64,000 bases of DNA from Pseudovibrio ascidiaceicola (GTDB lineage Bacteria > Pseudomonadota > Alphaproteobacteria > Rhizobiales > Stappiaceae). The notes beneath the pieces are model-generated. The model was not told the DNA's origin. It saw only the letters and a list, made by a program, of their open reading frames with translations, and ran no database searches. The first letter of the stretch is position 1; each line of letters opens with the position of its first letter. Of the stretch, positions 16,181 to 24,951 are shown piece after piece. Both the position numbers and the translations under genes were made by a program. The stretch is taken from contig NZ_FOSK01000008.1 in the NCBI RefSeq assembly GCF_900114245.1, positions 1-64,000 of the forward strand. Reading direction: 5' to 3'.

Positions 16181-17908
16181 TTAAGCGAAGATGAAGTCCT
16201 CGGCGCCAATAAGTGAGAGATCCATATTTTGTAAAATGATCTCACTATCTCCAAAGGCGACAATGACGTCGGCATCTCTATTGGTCAAAGACAGCTCTGT
16301 AAAGGAATTCGCGCCAAATTCAGAGCCGAGCTGAATAAAGTCAACTGTGTCCTGAAAGTCAGCAATAGTGTCAGTGTCACCTATACTCGTGAAACTAAAG
16401 GTATCACGTCCCGCACCACCTTCTAAAAGGTCATCTCCTTGAGCTCCATCAAGGAAATCATCGCCGGAGAAGCCCTGAAGTACATTCTCCAAGGAGTTTC
16501 CAACCACAGTATCACTGCCAGCGCCACCAGAGGCATTTTCTATCTCAACACCATTGGCGATGGTATACCCTCCGCGCACACCTTCTGCATAGGAGAGTAC
16601 ACCACCACCTGTGCTGCTGTAATCAAGAGTAGCGGCTACAAGCGAGATATTGACGCTGCTGAAGCCCGTGTACGCGATTGTATCGATACCGCCGGTGTCC
16701 CAGATGCACGAATAAAATGTGCCTGAACCGTTAAGTTCTGGCAGGAGATATGTATTGTTATCTATATTCGCGTCTTTTGCTCCGTATTTCTCCTGTAGAA
16801 GCGCCAAGTCGAACGCCATAGGACCCACCGTCGCGCCATAAGTACTCGGCCATTCCGGATAAAGCTCTGCATGGCCGACATTATAGCTCATCATGGTATA
16901 GATACCTTGATTGAGATCGAAGTCACCGTAATCGCCGCGTGAGCTAGAAACCCCGTTCATCACACTGGAACCGCCCCCAGTATCATGAGGGTGCGCCATA
17001 CCCAGTCCATGACCAACTTCATGTTGAAACACAAAGTACTCAAGTGAGCCTGGATCTAGGTTTGCTAAATTCATATTAGAGGTATTGAAAACGGCTACGC
17101 CTGGATTTGCTTCACTTGGAGGATTCATGTAGGCATAAGTACTGCCGCCAAAGGCAGATGTTACAAATTTAAACTCTGCATTATTTGAGCTGCTTGCTAC
17201 CGAAAAAGTAAGATTTGTCCCTTGCGATAAGTCGTTTAACGATGCCATCGCGCCATCAATCTGCGCCTGCGTCCAGCCATCTGAACTTTGGCCATCAAAA
17301 ACTTCACCAGCTTGTGCAAAGTATACAGAAATATTTGTTGTATCTACAGCTGAACCACCCCAATCGAGCGCATCCAGCGGCGATGGAGCCAAGGTCTCCT
17401 CCACACTGACAGTATAACTTCCGGTCTGCCCATCCGAGTAGGCGGCGGCGCTGATGTAAAATCTGCCTGACAGGGATGCTATGAAGTTTAAAGATGAATT
17501 TAAACCAGGCCCGCCGTCATCGTCAAACGCAACTAGGTTTCCTGAGGCGTCGTATATTCTTAAATAAGTATCTGTAACCGGCGCAGCTCCGCTCCCATTA
17601 AGGTTGATCGTATAATTTGATCCCGCACTAAGGTCGATCGCCACCCAGTCGCGGTCCCCATTGGTTTCAAGTGTACCTGAAAAGCTATCCCCTGCGGCAA
17701 TGAGGTATTGCGTCGAGGGCCCTGCATCAGCATCTTCTACTTCATTCATGACTAGAGTATTTGCTAAGAAATCTGTCACCTCGACCTGTGCTGAAACCCC
17801 ATCGGCAGCTTGTGCGCTGAGGGCCGCTTTTTGCTCCGTGACACTTGAGTTGTAGGATATACTGTCTGCAGGTACATGCAGTTGATTCATCATGCATAAT
17901 TTACACAT
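16181..17908 (-). CDS. Serralysin-like M10 metalloprotease with PPC domain and RTX repeats
   Basis: A 575-residue putative secreted zinc protease. Order: N-terminal leader (1-60, no Sec signal); PPC-type beta domain at about 65-170 (SFSGTLETNGDRDWVAIDL, TDTYLRIYDASGNLVAFDDD); matrixin-like catalytic domain at about 190-375 with zinc motif H296-E297-x2-H300-x2-G-x2-H306 and Met-turn MMSY at 339-342; then the M10_C region with calcium-binding RTX nonapeptides at about 461-503 (GGAGSDTVVGNS, GFSGDDFLDGAQGDD, LLEGGAGRDTF). The C-terminal IIL...FIFA end suits type I secretion. No T1SS transporter or inhibitor gene is adjacent. The upstream 340 bases are unusually AT-rich. AGGGATG precedes the ATG. 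Substrate unknown; probably an extracellular nutrient or host-associated protease. Confidence 0.92.
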   Translation of the reverse strand: MCKLCMMNQLHVPADSISYNSSVTEQKAALSAQAADGVSAQVEVTDFLANTLVMNEVEDADAGPSTQYLIAAGDSFSGTLETNGDRDWVAIDLSAGSNYTINLNGSGAAPVTDTYLRIYDASGNLVAFDDDGGPGLNSSLNFIASLSGRFYISAAAYSDGQTGSYTVSVEETLAPSPLDALDWGGSAVDTTNISVYFAQAGEVFDGQSSDGWTQAQIDGAMASLNDLSQGTNLTFSVASSSNNAEFKFVTSAFGGSTYAYMNPPSEANPGVAVFNTSNMNLANLDPGSLEYFVFQHEVGHGLGMAHPHDTGGGSSVMNGVSSSRGDYGDFDLNQGIYTMMSYNVGHAELYPEWPSTYGATVGPMAFDLALLQEKYGAKDANIDNNTYLLPELNGSGTFYSCIWDTGGIDTIAYTGFSSVNISLVAATLDYSSTGGGVLSYAEGVRGGYTIANGVEIENASGGAGSDTVVGNSLENVLQGFSGDDFLDGAQGDDLLEGGAGRDTFSFTSIGDTDTIADFQDTVDFIQLGSEFGANSFTELSLTNRDADVIVAFGDSEIILQNMDLSLIGAEDFIFA

Positions 17909-18248
17909 TTTCTACATCCCTTAATATAAAAGCAATCAAGTAAGTATAAAATTAAATATGATTCTTGCAATATTTAAATATATAAATAGTATTCATTAAT
18001 ATATTTAAGCAATACTTATGTTGGGTAAGGGTATTCTTCGTATTTTTTACATGTATGAGTCATTCGGTGTAAATGTGCGCAGATTTCAAGGTTTTTTTTC
18101 TTAAGTGCTGTCAGTGCTTTGGTTTTTTCTGGATTGGCCCTCTTTGTTCTGGATGCTGTTTTACGCGGCTGATTTCAGGGGGAGATGGATCTGGGCATCT
18201 TAGGCGGGCGCCCGCTATAGTCGCCTTAGCTCTCTCTGCCTCACCCAC
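17909..18248. other. AT-rich intergenic region upstream of the protease gene
   Basis: Very AT-rich, especially 17930-18060, with TATTTAAATATATAAATA-like stretches. It probably holds the protease promoter and could bind H-NS-like silencers such as MucR/Ros (inference). No ORF seen. Confidence 0.5.
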
Positions 18249-18482
18249 CTAATCGTTCTTCGCAATTCTAAGCGCCAATGCCAAGTCCTCCTCGCGTTGC
18301 TGGAACTCTTTGATCTCGCGTTTTAGGCATTGGAAGATTGGGAGGTATTTTGTGTTGCCTGTTGCAATGAGCGTGCCAATGACTTTGGGGGCGTTGAGGA
18401 AGCGTTCGAGAGTTATCTCTTGTTCCCCATCAGGAGCCCGAACAATGCAGACCCTAACCTGATACCCAACTCGCACTCCCAT
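18249..18482 (-). CDS. Hypothetical protein, copy A of a local duplicated family
   Basis: A 77-residue ORF of unknown function. Its C-terminal 60 residues (EITLERFLNAPKVIGTLIA, GNTKYLPIFQCLKREI, then LALALRIAKND) look like a short helix-rich domain with a coiled-coil-like segment KREIKEFQQREEDL. The same block occurs again, frameshifted and shortened, at 18942-19261. No membrane segment or catalytic motif. The N-terminus (MGVRVGYQV) differs from the other copy and may be spurious, so this may itself be a 5'-truncated gene. Confidence 0.45.
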   Translation of the reverse strand: MGVRVGYQVRVCIVRAPDGEQEITLERFLNAPKVIGTLIATGNTKYLPIFQCLKREIKEFQQREEDLALALRIAKND

Positions 18483-18639
18483 TGTTCTGCGGTTTTAGGT
18501 TGGAGGAATATCCGGCAATGGGCTGTCTCTATTAATGGAATGCCAAATCTTCTCTCTGTAGAGTGAGCTGTATCCTCGTAAGAGCGGTTCTTTATCTGAT
18601 GGATAGTATGTTTCGTTTCTTACAAAAACGGAGTGCAAG

Positions 18640-18897
18640 ATGAATAAGCTACCAAACGCAGAACTCGTCATGATCCCCGGTGGTACCTTGATTACCAAAA
18701 CACCAGAGGAAGGACGGCAGCTTGCGATGCTGATTGCTCGTCATACCATTCACAACATTCAAAATGATCTGGATGAATTGAAGCAGGGGCGTTCAGTCTA
18801 TTCAGTCAATCCAGATAGTTTGACTGCAGCAAGTCAAGTCGTCGCTCTTGAGTATCAAACAATTGCAGCAGCCAATAACTACTGGAGAGATCAGTAG
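18640..18897 (+). CDS. Hypothetical small protein
   Basis: An 85-residue ORF, MNKLPNAELVMIPGGTLITK onward, predicted soluble with an amphipathic helical middle (EEGRQLAMLIARHTIHNIQNDL). ACGGAGTGCAAG precedes the ATG, a good ribosome site. I do not recognise the family. It lies between the two copies of the duplicated minus-strand family. Confidence 0.5.
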   Translation: MNKLPNAELVMIPGGTLITKTPEEGRQLAMLIARHTIHNIQNDLDELKQGRSVYSVNPDSLTAASQVVALEYQTIAAANNYWRDQ

Positions 18898-18941
18898 CCG
18901 CAACCTGCAAAGGTACAGAGTGAGCTACCAACACCTCTGGC

Positions 18942-19261
18942 CTAATCATCCTTCGCAATCCTAAGCGCCAATTCCAGGCCGTCCTCGTGTTTTAAGTGTT
19001 GGAAGATTGAGAGGTACTTTGTGTTGCCTGCTGCAATGAGGGGGCGATGACTTTCGGGGCGTTGAGGAGGCGCTTGAGTGTTATCTCTAGCTCCTTGTCA
19101 GAGCGCGGCAGGAGGTTGGTAACCGGGAATGGTGGTGGTGCCTTTTTGCGGCGTGGGGAGAGGTCCACTTTAGCCTCCTTACCTGAGTTCAAACGCAGCA
19201 AGTTGAGCGGTGATGGAGTGCGCGGTGATGCTTTGTTTTGCCTCAACCAGTGTCTGGTCAA
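18942..19261 (-). pseudogene. Frameshifted copy B of the duplicated hypothetical family
   Basis: Reading leftward the frame gives KKAPPPFPVTNLLPRSDKEL, then EITLKRLLNAPKVIA, after which a one-base shift near 19050 is needed to continue LIAAGNTKYLSIFQHLKHED and LELALRIAKDD to a TAG at 18942-18944. The block REIKEFQQRE of copy A is missing. It is thus a decayed paralogue of 18249-18482, in direct orientation about 0.7 kb away. The upstream start is uncertain. Confidence 0.6.
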
Positions 19262-19319
19262 GGGCAGGGGCGAGGAAGAGCAGGGTGGCGGCGAAGTTTG
19301 CCAGAATGAGCAACTTCAT
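19179..19319 (-). CDS. Possible small membrane-anchored protein
   Basis: A 46-residue stretch beginning MKLLILANFAATLLFLAPAL, a clear hydrophobic N-terminal segment, then a short polar tail. It overlaps the 5' part of the copy B pseudogene in another frame. The ribosome site (AAGG four bases ahead) is weak. It could be the broken start of the same ancestral gene or chance. Confidence 0.25.
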   Translation of the reverse strand: MKLLILANFAATLLFLAPALDQTLVEAKQSITAHSITAQLAAFELR

Positions 19320-19601
19320 GGCCTTGCTAAAAAGGAACAGAGACACGTTGCAGTGATCACTAAAGACGTCATTTCCCACGAAATTTTCGTACAGAGAATA
19401 GACGCGGTTTGCTATGGCAGCTTTCTTGTTGGGATGAAACCTGAAGCATCTCGCGTAAGTCATCACGGACAAAGCAGGTGTCCGCCATCTTCCCACTTTT
19501 GAAAACATGACTTCCAACTGGTTTTCATTCAACTTCCGTTGTTGTCTGGGTGACTTCAATGACAGGTCTTCTTCTGACTTGACGGCTTTAGATATTTTCA
19601 C

Positions 19602-19932
19602 ACCAATTTGTGATGCGGCTCCTCTTTCCGCGTGCCTAAATCACCCACATGACTTCTTGGGGTGTCTTTGCTTGTCTCATAACAACTGAATGCCGAGGAA
19701 TTGTATGAAGTCTCACAGGATTTATTGTTCTGGAGCTGCTTGGACAGGTAAAGCTTGTCAGCGAACGGGTGGGGGTGGAGTTCTGCAACTGCTGGAAACA
19801 TCTTGCATGCTAATCTCATTTGGTATACGACCGCATACAACAAACTTGAGCCGGTTTGCCTGAGATGGTTTTGACATAGAGTTCAAGATACACCAAACAT
19901 AAATCGTCTAACACAAATGCGTCGGAATAATC
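19602..19932 (+). promoter_or_regulatory. acnB upstream region with candidate promoter
   Basis: No gene. A TTGACA box at 19871-19876 is followed 18 bases later by AAACAT (19895-19900), a plausible sigma-70-type promoter for acnB with a leader of about 30 bases. Confidence 0.4.
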
Positions 19933-22719
19933 ATGAGCTTGTACACTGACTACTTGAATGAGATTGACACTCGAAAAGCCCAAGGTTTGAACCCCAAGCC
20001 GATCGAAGATGGCGCACTTGTGAATGAGATCATTTCGCAGATTAAAGATCTCAAAAATGAACACAGAGACGGTTCTCTTAAGTTCTTTATTTATAACACT
20101 TTGCCAGGCACAACCAGTGCAGCTAGTGAAAAGGCGAAGTTTTTGAAAGAAATTATTCTTGGCGACTCTGTTGTTGAGGAGATTTCTCAGTCATTTGCTT
20201 TTGAGCTGCTGTCTCATATGAAGGGCGGTCCTTCTGTAGAGGTTCTTCTTGATCTGGCTCTTGGCGATGATGCAGCAATAGCGGCTCAGGCAGCAAGCGT
20301 TCTGAAAACTCAGGTGTTCTTGTACGAAGCTGATACTGATCGTCTTGCAGCTGCGTTTAAAGCAGGTAATGCGATTGCAAAAGATATTCTGGAAAGCTAC
20401 GCGAAGGCTGAGTTCTTCACCAAACTTCCTGAAGTAGAAGAAGAAATCAAGGTCGTTACCTATATTGCTGGTGAAGGCGATATCTCCACCGACTTGCTCT
20501 CTCCTGGTAATCAGGCGCACTCTCGCTCAGACCGTGAGCTGCACGGCAAGTGCATGATCTCTGAAGAAGGTCAGGCGAAAATTCAGGAGCTGCAGAAAGC
20601 TCATCCTGATGCACGCGTGATGCTGATTGCTGAGAAGGGTACCATGGGTGTTGGTTCCTCCCGTATGTCCGGCGTAAACAACGTTGCGTTGTGGACCGGT
20701 AAGCAGGCTAGCCCATACGTTCCTTTCGTGAACATTGCTCCGATTGTTGCTGGCACCAACGGCATTTCTCCGATTTTCCTGACCACTGTTGGTGTGACCG
20801 GTGGCATCGGCCTTGACCTGAAAAACTGGGTCAAAAAGCAAGATGCCAATGGCAACACCGTTCTGGATGACAATGGTGACCCTGTCCTTGAGCAGACCTA
20901 CTCAGTTGAGACTGGCAAGGTGCTCACCATCAACTCCAAAACCAAAAAGCTTTATGATGGTGATAAAGAGCTGGTTGATGTTTCTTCCGCTTTCACGCCT
21001 CAAAAAGTTGAGTTTATGAAAGCAGGCGGCTCCTACGCTGTTGTGTTTGGTAAGAAGCTGCAGACGTTTGCATCCGAGACACTCGGCGTTGACCTGAAGT
21101 CCGCTTTCGCAGCATCCAAAGAAATCTCTCACGAAGGTCAGGGCCTGACTGCTGTTGAGAAGATCTTCAACCGCAATGCAGTTGGCACTACTCCGGGCGC
21201 AACTCTGCACGCAGGTTCCGATGTTCGTGTGAAGGTGAACATTGTTGGTTCTCAGGACACCACTGGTCTGATGACCTCTCAGGAACTGGAGTCCATGGCG
21301 GCAACCGTCATTTCTCCAACTGTTGATGGTGCTTACCAGTCTGGCTGTCACACCGCTTCTGTTTGGGATTTGAAGGCGCAGGCCAATATTCCTAAACTCA
21401 TGAAGTTCATGAACAAGTTCGGCCTGATCACCGCGCGCGATCCTAAAGGCGTCTACCACGCCATGACAGACGTGATCCACAAGGTGCTGAATGACATCAC
21501 CGTGGATGACTGGGACATCACCATTGGCGGCGACAGCCACACTCGTATGTCCAAAGGCGTGGCATTCGGTGCAGACTCCGGTACCGTTGCTCTTGCTCTG
21601 GCAACTGGTGAAGCCACCATGCCGATTCCAGAGTCAGTAAAAGTGACCTTCAAAGGCACTATGGCTGATCACATGGACTTCCGCGATGTGGTGCATGCAA
21701 CACAGGCGCAGATGCTCAAACAGCATGGCGACAACGTGTTCCAGGGCCGCATCATCGAAGTGCACATCGGCACACTGCTGGCAGACCAGGCCTTCACATT
21801 CACCGACTGGACTGCAGAAATGAAGGCAAAAGCCTCCATCTGTATCTCCAACGATGAAACTCTGATCGGCTCTCTTGAGCTGGCCAAGAGCCGCATTCAG
21901 ATCATGATCGACAAAGGCATGGACAATGATGCCAAGGTTCTGGCAGGTCTGATCGCGAAAGCGGACAAGCGTATTGCTGAGATCAAATCTGGCGAGAAGT
22001 CCGCTTTGACCCCGGATGACAATGCCAAATACTTCGCAGAGGTTGTTGTTGATCTGGACCAGATCGTTGAGCCAATGATCGCTGATCCTGACGTGAACAA
22101 CAATGACGTTTCCAAGCGTTACACCCACGACACCATCCGCCCTGTTTCCTACTACGGTGGCGACAAGAAGGTAGATCTGGGCTTCGTTGGTTCCTGTATG
22201 GTTCATAAGGGGGACATGAAGATCGTTGCTCAGATGCTCAAGAACCTTGAGAAAGAAGGCGGTAAGGTCGAGTTTAACGCTCCACTCGTTGTTGCAGCAC
22301 CAACCTACAACATCATTGATGAGTTGAAGGAAGAAGGCGACTGGGAGATCTTGCAGAAATACTCTGGTTTCGAGTTCGACGATGCACTGCCAAAAGCAAC
22401 AGCACGTACCGAATACGAAAACATTATGTATCTGGAGCGTCCTGGCTGTAACCTTTGCATGGGTAACCAGGAGAAGGCTGCTAAGGGTGATACCGTTCTG
22501 GCAACCTCTACCCGCCTGTTCCAGGGTCGTGTGGTAGAAGATTCCTCTGAGAAGAAGGGGGAATCCTTGCTGGCGTCCACTCCGGTCGTTGTTCTTTCCG
22601 CAATCCTTGGCCGTACTCCTAACATGGATGAGTACAAGGCAGCAGTGGAAGGAATCGACCTCACCAAGTTCGCCCCACCTCTGCAGAAACCAGCTGGCGC
22701 AAAGTCAGTTCACTTCTAA
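19933..22719 (+). CDS. acnB: Aconitate hydratase B / 2-methylisocitrate dehydratase
   Basis: Iron-sulfur enzyme of the TCA cycle (citrate to isocitrate), and in many bacteria also 2-methyl-cis-aconitate hydration. 928 residues, about 60 longer than E. coli AcnB (865). The N-terminal HEAT-like domain is followed by the swivelling domain, with RSDRELHGKCMIS and GTMGVGSSRMSGVNNVALW. The catalytic core includes QSGCHTASVWD and GGDSHTRMSKGVAFG. Cluster ligands are C755 (GSCMVHKGD), C839 and C842 (RPGCNLCMGNQ). The extra length includes the segment around residues 297-360 (KKQDANGNTVLDDNGDPVLE onward). Many alphaproteobacteria rely on AcnA, so AcnB here may be the main or an additional aconitase. 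Monocistronic, with a strong terminator downstream. Confidence 0.95.
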   Translation: MSLYTDYLNEIDTRKAQGLNPKPIEDGALVNEIISQIKDLKNEHRDGSLKFFIYNTLPGTTSAASEKAKFLKEIILGDSVVEEISQSFAFELLSHMKGGPSVEVLLDLALGDDAAIAAQAASVLKTQVFLYEADTDRLAAAFKAGNAIAKDILESYAKAEFFTKLPEVEEEIKVVTYIAGEGDISTDLLSPGNQAHSRSDRELHGKCMISEEGQAKIQELQKAHPDARVMLIAEKGTMGVGSSRMSGVNNVALWTGKQASPYVPFVNIAPIVAGTNGISPIFLTTVGVTGGIGLDLKNWVKKQDANGNTVLDDNGDPVLEQTYSVETGKVLTINSKTKKLYDGDKELVDVSSAFTPQKVEFMKAGGSYAVVFGKKLQTFASETLGVDLKSAFAASKEISHEGQGLTAVEKIFNRNAVGTTPGATLHAGSDVRVKVNIVGSQDTTGLMTSQELESMAATVISPTVDGAYQSGCHTASVWDLKAQANIPKLMKFMNKFGLITARDPKGVYHAMTDVIHKVLNDITVDDWDITIGGDSHTRMSKGVAFGADSGTVALALATGEATMPIPESVKVTFKGTMADHMDFRDVVHATQAQMLKQHGDNVFQGRIIEVHIGTLLADQAFTFTDWTAEMKAKASICISNDETLIGSLELAKSRIQIMIDKGMDNDAKVLAGLIAKADKRIAEIKSGEKSALTPDDNAKYFAEVVVDLDQIVEPMIADPDVNNNDVSKRYTHDTIRPVSYYGGDKKVDLGFVGSCMVHKGDMKIVAQMLKNLEKEGGKVEFNAPLVVAAPTYNIIDELKEEGDWEILQKYSGFEFDDALPKATARTEYENIMYLERPGCNLCMGNQEKAAKGDTVLATSTRLFQGRVVEDSSEKKGESLLASTPVVVLSAILGRTPNMDEYKAAVEGIDLTKFAPPLQKPAGAKSVHF

Positions 22720-22745
22720 GAGCTGAGTAAGATACTAAGATTTTG

Positions 22746-22779
22746 AACGGGCGGCATCTTGGAATGTCGCCCGTTTTTG
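22746..22779 (+). terminator. acnB intrinsic terminator
   Basis: A 12-bp stem (AACGGGCGGCAT / ATGTCGCCCGTT, one G-U pair) is followed by TTTTG. It begins 27 bases after the acnB stop. Confidence 0.8.
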
Positions 22780-22881
22780 CTTGCTTCTCCAAGACCTGCT
22801 GAGTTGATGCTTTCAGGTGTTTCGATTCTCCCGACTTTCACCTAGCAATCTGCATATCTCGGATTGCTCTTCCTTTTCCTT

Positions 22882-22899
22882 CTGTCATAAAATCGTAAT
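22882..22899 (+). promoter_or_regulatory. Candidate Pho box upstream of phnC
   Basis: CTGTCAT-AAAA-TCGTAAT: the first half is an exact 7-base PhoB half-site; the second, at correct 11-base phasing, matches the consensus at four of seven positions. It lies about 145 bases before the phnC start. PhoB control of phosphonate transporters is well known; binding here is inference. Confidence 0.5.
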
Positions 22900-23042
22900 C
22901 TAATGCTTGTTTTGCCAGCTATGTGGGGGAGGGGGAGTGTGACGTTTTTTTGACGTAAGTGCTTTCTGTGGGAGCGTCATTTCGCTGTAACAATCACGTG
23001 TGTCTAGTACGTCAAATATTAACAGGCACCGGGGTTGAACTC

Positions 23043-23888
23043 TTGATCCAGTTTGAGAGCGTTAGAAAAGAATTTGGCGCGCATGTTGCTGTCAAAGGGG
23101 CGAGCTTCATTGTTGAGAAGCCTCAGATGATTGGCATTATTGGTCGTTCCGGCGCGGGTAAGTCCACGTTGCTGCGGATGATCAACAGACTAACCCCGGC
23201 GACGGATGGGCGTGTCCTTGTTGATGGAGTTGATGTGCTTGCCTTGCAGGGGGCGCATAAGCGTCGTTGGCAGCGTGATTGCGCGATGATTTTTCAGCAA
23301 TTCAATCTGGTGCCACGTCTTGATGTTTTAACCAATGTTATGCTGGGTCGCCTGAATGCACACGGAACTGTTTCCAGCATGCTTAAGTTGTTTACGCGGG
23401 AAGAACGCGTTCAGGCGCTGCTGAAACTTGAAAGACTTGGTATTGCTGAAACGGCTTTGAAGCGGGCTGAAAATCTTTCTGGTGGTCAGCAGCAGCGTGT
23501 TGCGATTGCCCGTGCTCTTATGCAGGAGCCGAAAATGCTTTTGGCCGATGAGCCGATTGCCTCGTTGGATCCGATGAATGCGCAGGTGGTGATGGACGCT
23601 CTTAAGGCGATCAACACTGAAGATGGCCTGACAGTTATTTGTAATCTCCATACTCTTGATACTGCTCGAAACTACTGTGACCGCGTGATTGGTATGCGTG
23701 ATGGTGAGATTGTTTTTGATGGGAAACCGGATGAGCTTTCGACCGCAGTGGCCCGTGAGATCTACGGTGCTGATGACAGTTTTGAGGAGGGGATGACCTC
23801 AACTTCTCTTGGTAGCGAAGGTGCAAAAATCGCTGCCCTGGAACTGGCGAAAGGTGATGCTTCGCCTGTCGTCTCTGCTGCTGAATAG
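23043..23888 (+). CDS. phnC: Phosphonate/organophosphate ABC transporter, ATP-binding protein
   Basis: ATPase of the PhnCDE importer. It has Walker [11 protein letters not shown]-loop IFQQFNLV, signature LSGGQQQR, Walker [13 protein letters not shown] and an H-loop in the ICNLHTLD segment, all PhnC-type. The frame is open to a GTG at 22959, but homology begins at [11 protein letters not shown], so I start at the TTG at 23043, giving 281 residues. That rare start codon has no strong ribosome site, so initiation may be weak. A C-terminal tail of about 25 residues beyond the usual end ([17 protein letters not shown]) is not part of the ATPase domain. First gene of a four-gene operon. Confidence 0.9.
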   Translation: MIQFESVRKEFGAHVAVKGASFIVEKPQMIGIIGRSGAGKSTLLRMINRLTPATDGRVLVDGVDVLALQGAHKRRWQRDCAMIFQQFNLVPRLDVLTNVMLGRLNAHGTVSSMLKLFTREERVQALLKLERLGIAETALKRAENLSGGQQQRVAIARALMQEPKMLLADEPIASLDPMNAQVVMDALKAINTEDGLTVICNLHTLDTARNYCDRVIGMRDGEIVFDGKPDELSTAVAREIYGADDSFEEGMTSTSLGSEGAKIAALELAKGDASPVVSAAE

Positions 23889-23928
23889 CAGCCGTTTAAG
23901 ATTTTTATTCTGATATTGGAGTGCTCTG

Positions 23929-24855
23929 ATGAAAATCATCGGTAAAGTTGCTGCAGCTCTTGCTGTTAGCACGACCCTTCTTGCTGCGCCTCTGGCTCTG
24001 GCTGAAGAGAAAATCACTGAATTCCGCATTGGTATTCTTGGTGGTGAAAATGAAGCGGATCGCCTTCGTTCCAACCAGTGTCTGGTTGATCGCTTTGAAA
24101 AGCTGCTGGGTGTTCCGGTTAAGCTTTTCCCAGCTGCTGATTATGCTGGCACTATTGAAGGCCTGAAGGGTGGTAACCTGGATTATGCCGAGCTTGGCGC
24201 TTCTGGTTACTCCGCTGTTTACCTCTCAGCTCCTGATGCTGTTGAGCCTGTGCTAACTACCAAGCAAACAGATGGTGCGACTGGCTACTATTCTGTAATG
24301 GTTGCCCGTGCAGATTCCGGCATTGAGACGCTGGAAGACATGAAGGGTAAGCGCATGGGTTTTGCTGACCCTAACTCTACCTCCGGTTATCTGGTTCCTT
24401 CTGTTGCGTTTGATGACATGGGCCTGAACCTGAAAGAGTACTTTGCTTCTACGCAGTTTTCTGGTGGTCATGAGCAAAACGTTCTTGCTGTTTTGAATGG
24501 TGATGTTGACGGCGGTGTGACCTGGGCATCTGGCGTTGGCGAGTGGGAAGAGGGCTACACCTCTGGCAACCTGCGCAAGATGGTTGATAAGGGCATGGTT
24601 GATATGTCTGATCTGGTTCAGATTTGGCAGTCTCCGCTGATCCCGAACGGTCCACTTGTCGTGCGTAAGTCGCTGCCATCTGACGTGAAGCAGAAGGTTG
24701 TTGCCTCACTGAAGTCCATGGTGACAGACAACACTGAGTGTTTCTATTCCGCGCAGGGCGGTGAGTATGCTGATTTTGTTGAGGTGAACCATGACTTCTA
24801 CAAGACCATTGTTGAAGCGCGCCGCCGTAAGATTGAAGCGAAAAAAGCTAACTAA
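23929..24855 (+). CDS. phnD: Phosphonate ABC transporter, periplasmic binding protein
   Basis: 308 residues with a Sec signal peptide (1-25, ending LAAPLALA-EE). The body contains family segments FRIGILGGENEADRL, FPAADYAGTIEGLKGGNLDY, then GKRMGFADPNSTSGYLVPS and GGHEQNVLAVLNGDVDGGVTW, which form the anion pocket in PhnD proteins. It delivers phosphonates, phosphite or phosphate esters to PhnE; the exact ligand cannot be told from sequence. TTGGAGTG precedes the ATG. Separated from phnE1 by a hairpin with a short T-rich tail. Confidence 0.92.
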   Translation: MKIIGKVAAALAVSTTLLAAPLALAEEKITEFRIGILGGENEADRLRSNQCLVDRFEKLLGVPVKLFPAADYAGTIEGLKGGNLDYAELGASGYSAVYLSAPDAVEPVLTTKQTDGATGYYSVMVARADSGIETLEDMKGKRMGFADPNSTSGYLVPSVAFDDMGLNLKEYFASTQFSGGHEQNVLAVLNGDVDGGVTWASGVGEWEEGYTSGNLRKMVDKGMVDMSDLVQIWQSPLIPNGPLVVRKSLPSDVKQKVVASLKSMVTDNTECFYSAQGGEYADFVEVNHDFYKTIVEARRRKIEAKKAN

Positions 24856-24871
24856 CTCTGTTTGAATGTTG

Positions 24872-24901
24872 AAGGGCGCGGGTCTCACCGCGCCCTTTCT
24901 T
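24872..24901 (+). terminator. Hairpin between phnD and phnE1
   Basis: A perfect 9-bp stem (AAGGGCGCG / CGCGCCCTT) with an 8-base loop, followed by TCTTTA, starts 17 bases after the phnD stop. It probably ends some transcripts, so that binding protein exceeds permease. Confidence 0.65.
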
Positions 24902-24951
24902 TATGAGGGTCGTGAGGGCTCTCATCTTTTCCCTGTTTGGAGGATGTTGAA

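Noticed and set aside
19047-19502. 151-residue plus-strand ORF
   Set aside because: It is antisense to the recognisable duplicated minus-strand family, with repetitive Gly/Arg-rich translation typical of a shadow frame.
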